Origin: DATHSN01 sp035464115
Lineage (GTDB): Bacteria > Actinomycetota > Acidimicrobiia > Acidimicrobiales > SKKL01
DNA length: 7,048 nt
Assembly (NCBI GenBank): GCA_035464115.1
Contig: DATHSN010000212.1
Span: forward strand, 1-7,048
Reading direction: 5' to 3'
Positions 4,594-7,048 of the stretch are shown here, piece by piece. Positions within the stretch are counted from its first letter, which is position 1; each line of letters starts with the position of its first letter. A program made the position numbers and the translations under genes. Below the pieces are notes generated by a model. It was given only the letters and a program-made list of their open reading frames with translations, was not told the origin of the DNA and did no database searches.

Positions 4594-6292
4594 CACCGCC
4601 CCGCTCCGCATCGACTACGGCCCCGAGGTGGAAGAGGTCCTCGCCGACCTCGAGCGCCGCCTCGCCGACCATCCGAACGCGTCGGCCCTTCCCGCGCCCG
4701 CCCGCTGGCTGGCGGTCGAGCTCTTGGTGGGTGATCCCGACGTGATCGCCCGCATCGACGACCCGGTGCTCGTCACCGACGCCCGCGAGGCGGCGGAGGC
4801 GCTCGAGCAGCGCACCGGCCTCGACCCCGAGGCGCTGGTCGCCGATCGCCGCTACGAGTGGATCCACGGCATCGCCGAGGGTGCCGTGACGCGGACCGCG
4901 CCCGAGGGGCCCACCTGGTCCGACCGCATCGACGCCGTGCTCACCCACCGCATCTGGGGCATCCCCATCTTCTTCGCCGTCATGTGGGTGGTCTTCAAGG
5001 TGGTCACCGACGTGTCGGCGCCGTTCGTCGACTGGGTCGACAGCACCGTCGCCGGCCCGATCACCGGCTGGTTCGCGGCGATCGTCGCCACCCTCGGCCT
5101 CGACGGCACCTGGGTCGAGGCGCTCGTGCTCGACGGCATCGTGGCCGGCGTCGGCGCCGTCCTCGTGTTCGTGCCCATCCTCGTGTTCCTCTACGTCCTC
5201 CTCTCCATCCTCGAGGACTCGGGCTACATGGCGAGGGCGGCCTTCGTGATGGACCGGGTGATGCTGGCCCTCGGCCTTCACGGCCGGAGCTTCCTCCCGT
5301 TGCTGGTGGGCTTCGGGTGCAACATCCCCGCGGTGTACGCCACCCGGGTGCTCGAGCACCGGCGCGACCGGGTGCTCACCGGGCTGCTCGTGCCGTTCGT
5401 GAGCTGCGCGGCGCGGCTCCCGGTGTTCGTGCTGCTCGCCGCCATCTTCTTCGAGCAGCACCAGGGCAACGTGGTGTTCGCCATGTACGTCGCCAGCGTG
5501 GTGTTCGTGCTGGCCATCGGGTTCGCCCTGAGCCGCACCGTGTTCCGCGGCTCGGAGCGGGCGCCGTTCGTGATGGAGCTGCCGCCCTACCGGTGGCCGA
5601 CGCTGCGGTCGACCGCCACGGTCACCGGGCAGCGGGTGGTCGCCTTCTTGCGCAAGGCCGGCACGATCATCCTGGCCGCGTCGATCATCGTGTGGCTGCT
5701 GCTGGCCGTCCCGGCCCGCGGCGACGGGGCGTTCAACGACACCCCGATCGAGGACAGCGTTTTCGCTACCGTCTCGGAGGGCATCGCACCGGTGTTCGCC
5801 CCGGCCGGCTTCGACAGCTGGGAGCTGTCGGGCGCGCTGATCACCGGGTTCGTCGCCAAGGAGGTCGTGGTCTCCACCCTCGGGCAGGTCTACGGGCTCG
5901 AGGGCGACGAGGGCGACGACGCCGGCGGCCAGTCGGTGCTGGCCGACATCGGCGACATCGGCGAGGGGTTCGCCACCGCGGCGAAGGACGCGGCGCTGGC
6001 GGTGCCCCGGATGCTCGGGGTCGACTTCGCCGAGACCGATGCGCCCGACTCGGCGTTGGCCGGCGCGATCCGCGCCGACTTCGAATCGACGAGCGGTGGC
6101 CACGGGGCGCTGGCCGCCCTGGCGTTCATGCTCTTCGTGCTCCTGTACGTGCCGTGCATGGCCACCATCGGTGCCCAGCGCCACGAGATGGGCGCCCGCT
6201 GGACGTGGTTCAGCGTCGTGTTGAACACCGGGGTGGCGTTGCTGGTGGCCACGCTGGTGTTCCAGGTCGGACGGGCCCTCGGGCTCGGCTGA
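4580..6292 (+). CDS. feoB: FeoB membrane permease half with N-terminal GDI region (570 aa)
   Basis: The protein starts almost exactly at the GDI region of FeoB: PLRIDYGPEVEEVLADLERRL (8-28). After RYEWIHGIAEGAV (91-103) comes the inner-membrane permease, with hydrophobic segments near 128-145, 183-213, 265-292, 298-316, 360-378, 413-436, 507-530 and 543-563. Family signatures are GFGCNIPAVYATR (244-256, C247), PFVSCAARLPVF (272-283, C276), ELSGALITGFVAKEVVVSTLGQVYG (415-439) and LLYVPCMATIGAQRHEMGARW (521-541, C526). It should conduct Fe2+ across the cytoplasmic membrane. It has no P-loop, so it needs the separate G protein. GTG 4580 overlaps the upstream gene by 14 nt in a +1 frame; a stop at 4550-4552 closes this frame just upstream. 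An acidic Gly/Asp-rich loop lies at 440-450. Confidence 0.92.
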   Translation: MRSPDTAPLRIDYGPEVEEVLADLERRLADHPNASALPAPARWLAVELLVGDPDVIARIDDPVLVTDAREAAEALEQRTGLDPEALVADRRYEWIHGIAEGAVTRTAPEGPTWSDRIDAVLTHRIWGIPIFFAVMWVVFKVVTDVSAPFVDWVDSTVAGPITGWFAAIVATLGLDGTWVEALVLDGIVAGVGAVLVFVPILVFLYVLLSILEDSGYMARAAFVMDRVMLALGLHGRSFLPLLVGFGCNIPAVYATRVLEHRRDRVLTGLLVPFVSCAARLPVFVLLAAIFFEQHQGNVVFAMYVASVVFVLAIGFALSRTVFRGSERAPFVMELPPYRWPTLRSTATVTGQRVVAFLRKAGTIILAASIIVWLLLAVPARGDGAFNDTPIEDSVFATVSEGIAPVFAPAGFDSWELSGALITGFVAKEVVVSTLGQVYGLEGDEGDDAGGQSVLADIGDIGEGFATAAKDAALAVPRMLGVDFAETDAPDSALAGAIRADFESTSGGHGALAALAFMLFVLLYVPCMATIGAQRHEMGARWTWFSVVLNTGVALLVATLVFQVGRALGLG

Positions 6293-6549
6293 TGCTGCGA
6301 CGCCTGCTCGCCGAGCTGGCCGGGGTCGACGGCCCCGTCGACCCCGGCCATCTCGCCCGTCGACTCCGGGTCGACCGGTCGGCGGTCGAGGGCATGCTCG
6401 GCGAGGCGGTCCGCCTCGGCCTGCTCGAGGCGGACCGCACCGCTGACCCCGCCGAGTGCGGCGGGGCGTCGGGTGCCTGCGGCGGCCGGTGCGACCCCAC
6501 CGACTGCCCGCTGGTCGCCCGCCTGCCGGTGGTCCTGCGGATCCGCTGA
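6292..6549 (+). CDS. FeoC-like winged-helix protein with four-cysteine cluster
   Basis: The protein is 85 aa. The N-terminal half LRRLLAELAGVDGPVDPGHL...VEGMLGEAVRLGLLEAD resembles the small winged helix of FeoC. It is followed by four cysteines at 56, 63, 67 and 72 (spacing C-x6-C-x3-C-x4-C), suited to a [4Fe-4S] cluster or metal binding. FeoC proteins bind Fe-S clusters and are proposed to sense iron or oxygen and to regulate or stabilise FeoB. Its ATG overlaps the stop of the FeoB membrane half by one base (TGATG), so it is the last gene of the feo operon. No good Shine-Dalgarno is visible, consistent with coupled translation. The assignment rests on position, size and cysteines more than on sequence identity. 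Confidence 0.8.
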   Translation: MLRRLLAELAGVDGPVDPGHLARRLRVDRSAVEGMLGEAVRLGLLEADRTADPAECGGASGACGGRCDPTDCPLVARLPVVLRIR

Positions 6550-6577
6550 CCCGGCGTCGGTGGTGGGCGGCCGGCAG

Positions 6578-6598
6578 GCCGGAGACGAGCCGTCCGGC
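6578..6598. terminator. GC-rich hairpin downstream of the feo operon
   Basis: GCCGGA (6578-6583) and TCCGGC (6593-6598) form a perfect 6-bp stem with a 9-nt loop, 28 bp after the feoC stop. There is no T-tract. It may terminate the feo transcript, possibly with the hairpin at 6604. Confidence 0.35.
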
Positions 6599-6603
6599 GC
6601 CGA

Positions 6604-6620
6604 GACGGGGACGACCCGTC
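6604..6620. terminator. Second GC-rich hairpin between feoC and the next gene
   Basis: GACGGG and CCCGTC form a perfect 6-bp stem with a GACGA loop. It follows the hairpin at 6578 and ends 2 bp before a possible -10 of the next gene, so it could be a terminator or an operator. No T-tract follows. Confidence 0.35.
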
Positions 6621-6622
6621 GG

Positions 6623-6628
6623 TAGGCT
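6623..6628 (+). promoter_or_regulatory. Possible -10 of a leaderless promoter
   Basis: TAGGCT matches TANNNT and is followed after 6 nt by the GTG at 6635, which has no Shine-Dalgarno. This is the usual spacing for leaderless actinobacterial transcripts. No clear -35 is visible. Confidence 0.35.
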
Positions 6629-6634
6629 CCGGCG

Positions 6635-7048
6635 GTGACGCTCGCCTCGCCGCGCCGGCCCCTCGGGACGACGAGGTCCGCCCGGGGCGTGCGTCCGGCG
6701 ATCGCCGTCGTTGCCGTCGCTGTCCTGGCCGCGGGGTGCGGCGGCGAGCGGCCGCAGCTCGCCGACGCGCCGCCCCCGACCGTCGTGGCCACCACCGCTC
6801 CGCCGGTCGAGGCGCCCACCACCTCGGCAGCCGACGCCGTCGGCGCCGCGGCGCCCGCCGGGTGGGATCCCGCCGCGCCGGTGCTCGTCGCCGAGGCGGT
6901 CGGTGACACCGTCGAGGTGTTCGCCACGCTCGAGGGGCGAGATCCCGAGCGGGTGCTCGACCGCGCCGACGAGATCAGCGGCACCCTCGTGTTCGTCGTG
7001 GTCGGCGAGGTCGGTGACCGCCTCGAGGTGCAGCTCCCGGTCCGACCC
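6635..7048 (+). CDS. Lipoprotein resembling an actinobacterial L,D-transpeptidase, C-terminus outside window
   Basis: The frame is open from GTG 6635 to the right edge (138 residues). The N-terminus has basic residues (R7, R8, R14, R17, R20), a hydrophobic stretch AIAVVAVAVLAAG and the lipobox-like LAAGC (C35), then a Pro/Thr/Ala linker (45-78). From about residue 82 (VLVAEAVGDTVEVFATLEG) to GTLVFVVVGEVGDRLEVQLPVRP (116-138) it resembles the SH3-like domain that precedes YkuD catalytic domains in actinobacterial L,D-transpeptidases, where PVRP is normally followed by NGSTGW. Those enzymes crosslink peptidoglycan outside the membrane. The catalytic Cys-His motif would lie beyond the window, so the enzyme call is provisional. 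It appears separate from the feo operon, with two hairpins and a possible promoter between them. Confidence 0.65.
   Translation, partial: MTLASPRRPLGTTRSARGVRPAIAVVAVAVLAAGCGGERPQLADAPPPTVVATTAPPVEAPTTSAADAVGAAAPAGWDPAAPVLVAEAVGDTVEVFATLEGRDPERVLDRADEISGTLVFVVVGEVGDRLEVQLPVRP

Noticed and set aside
4553..6184. Long open frame on the minus strand opposite the FeoB membrane gene
   Set aside because: It is the antisense shadow of a GC-rich gene; its product is a low-complexity His/Glu/Arg/Gly mix, and the plus strand carries clear FeoB motifs.
1..7048. tRNA, rRNA, CRISPR array, insertion sequence or attachment site
   Set aside because: I saw no cloverleaf, regularly spaced repeats, transposase motifs or flanking target duplications.

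Overview
The window is high-GC DNA (I estimate above 70% G+C) with tightly packed genes, ATGA/GTGA start-stop overlaps, GTG starts and TANNNT-type -10 elements just upstream of some start codons. This suggests an actinobacterium. Protein flavour (HPAFEEYAE-type DtxR regulator, Thr/Ala/Pro-rich lipoprotein N-termini) is compatible with the class Acidimicrobiia, but that placement is an inference.

Layout: (1) 1-517, minus strand, a DtxR/IdeR-family metal-dependent repressor whose C-terminus runs off the left edge. (2) 518-573, a divergent promoter region carrying a perfect TTAGG-N4-CCTAA iron box. (3) 574-2536, plus strand, a compact run of an unrecognised 180-aa protein, a siderophore-interacting FAD/NAD(P)H reductase-like protein and a MOSC-domain protein. 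(4) 2537-2567, a 16-bp palindrome between convergent genes. (5) 2568-3587, minus strand, a periplasmic-binding lipoprotein of the ferric-siderophore type. (6) 3588-3817, a second divergent promoter region with one perfect and one degenerate iron box. (7) 3818-6549, plus strand, a ferrous-iron operon: feoA, feoB split into a separate G-protein gene and a separate membrane-permease gene, and a feoC-like Cys-rich winged-helix gene. (8) 6550-6634, two GC hairpins and a possible leaderless promoter. (9) 6635 to the right edge, the N-terminus of a lipoprotein resembling an L,D-transpeptidase.

Read together, this is an iron-homeostasis island. A DtxR-type sensor probably represses its own gene, the operon of the unknown protein, siderophore-interacting protein and MOSC protein, the siderophore-binding lipoprotein, and perhaps Feo, through a shared 14-bp operator. 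The island joins ferric-siderophore capture (binding lipoprotein), reductive release of iron from siderophores (siderophore-interacting protein) and ferrous uptake (Feo). No ABC permease or ATPase for the binding protein lies in the window.

The points most worth a second look are the split feoB with its own internal Shine-Dalgarno and 14-nt overlap, the shared operator, the unknown 180-aa protein encoded next to the repressor, the loss of the usual flavin-motif tyrosine in the siderophore-interacting protein, and the changed primary metal ligands in the repressor.
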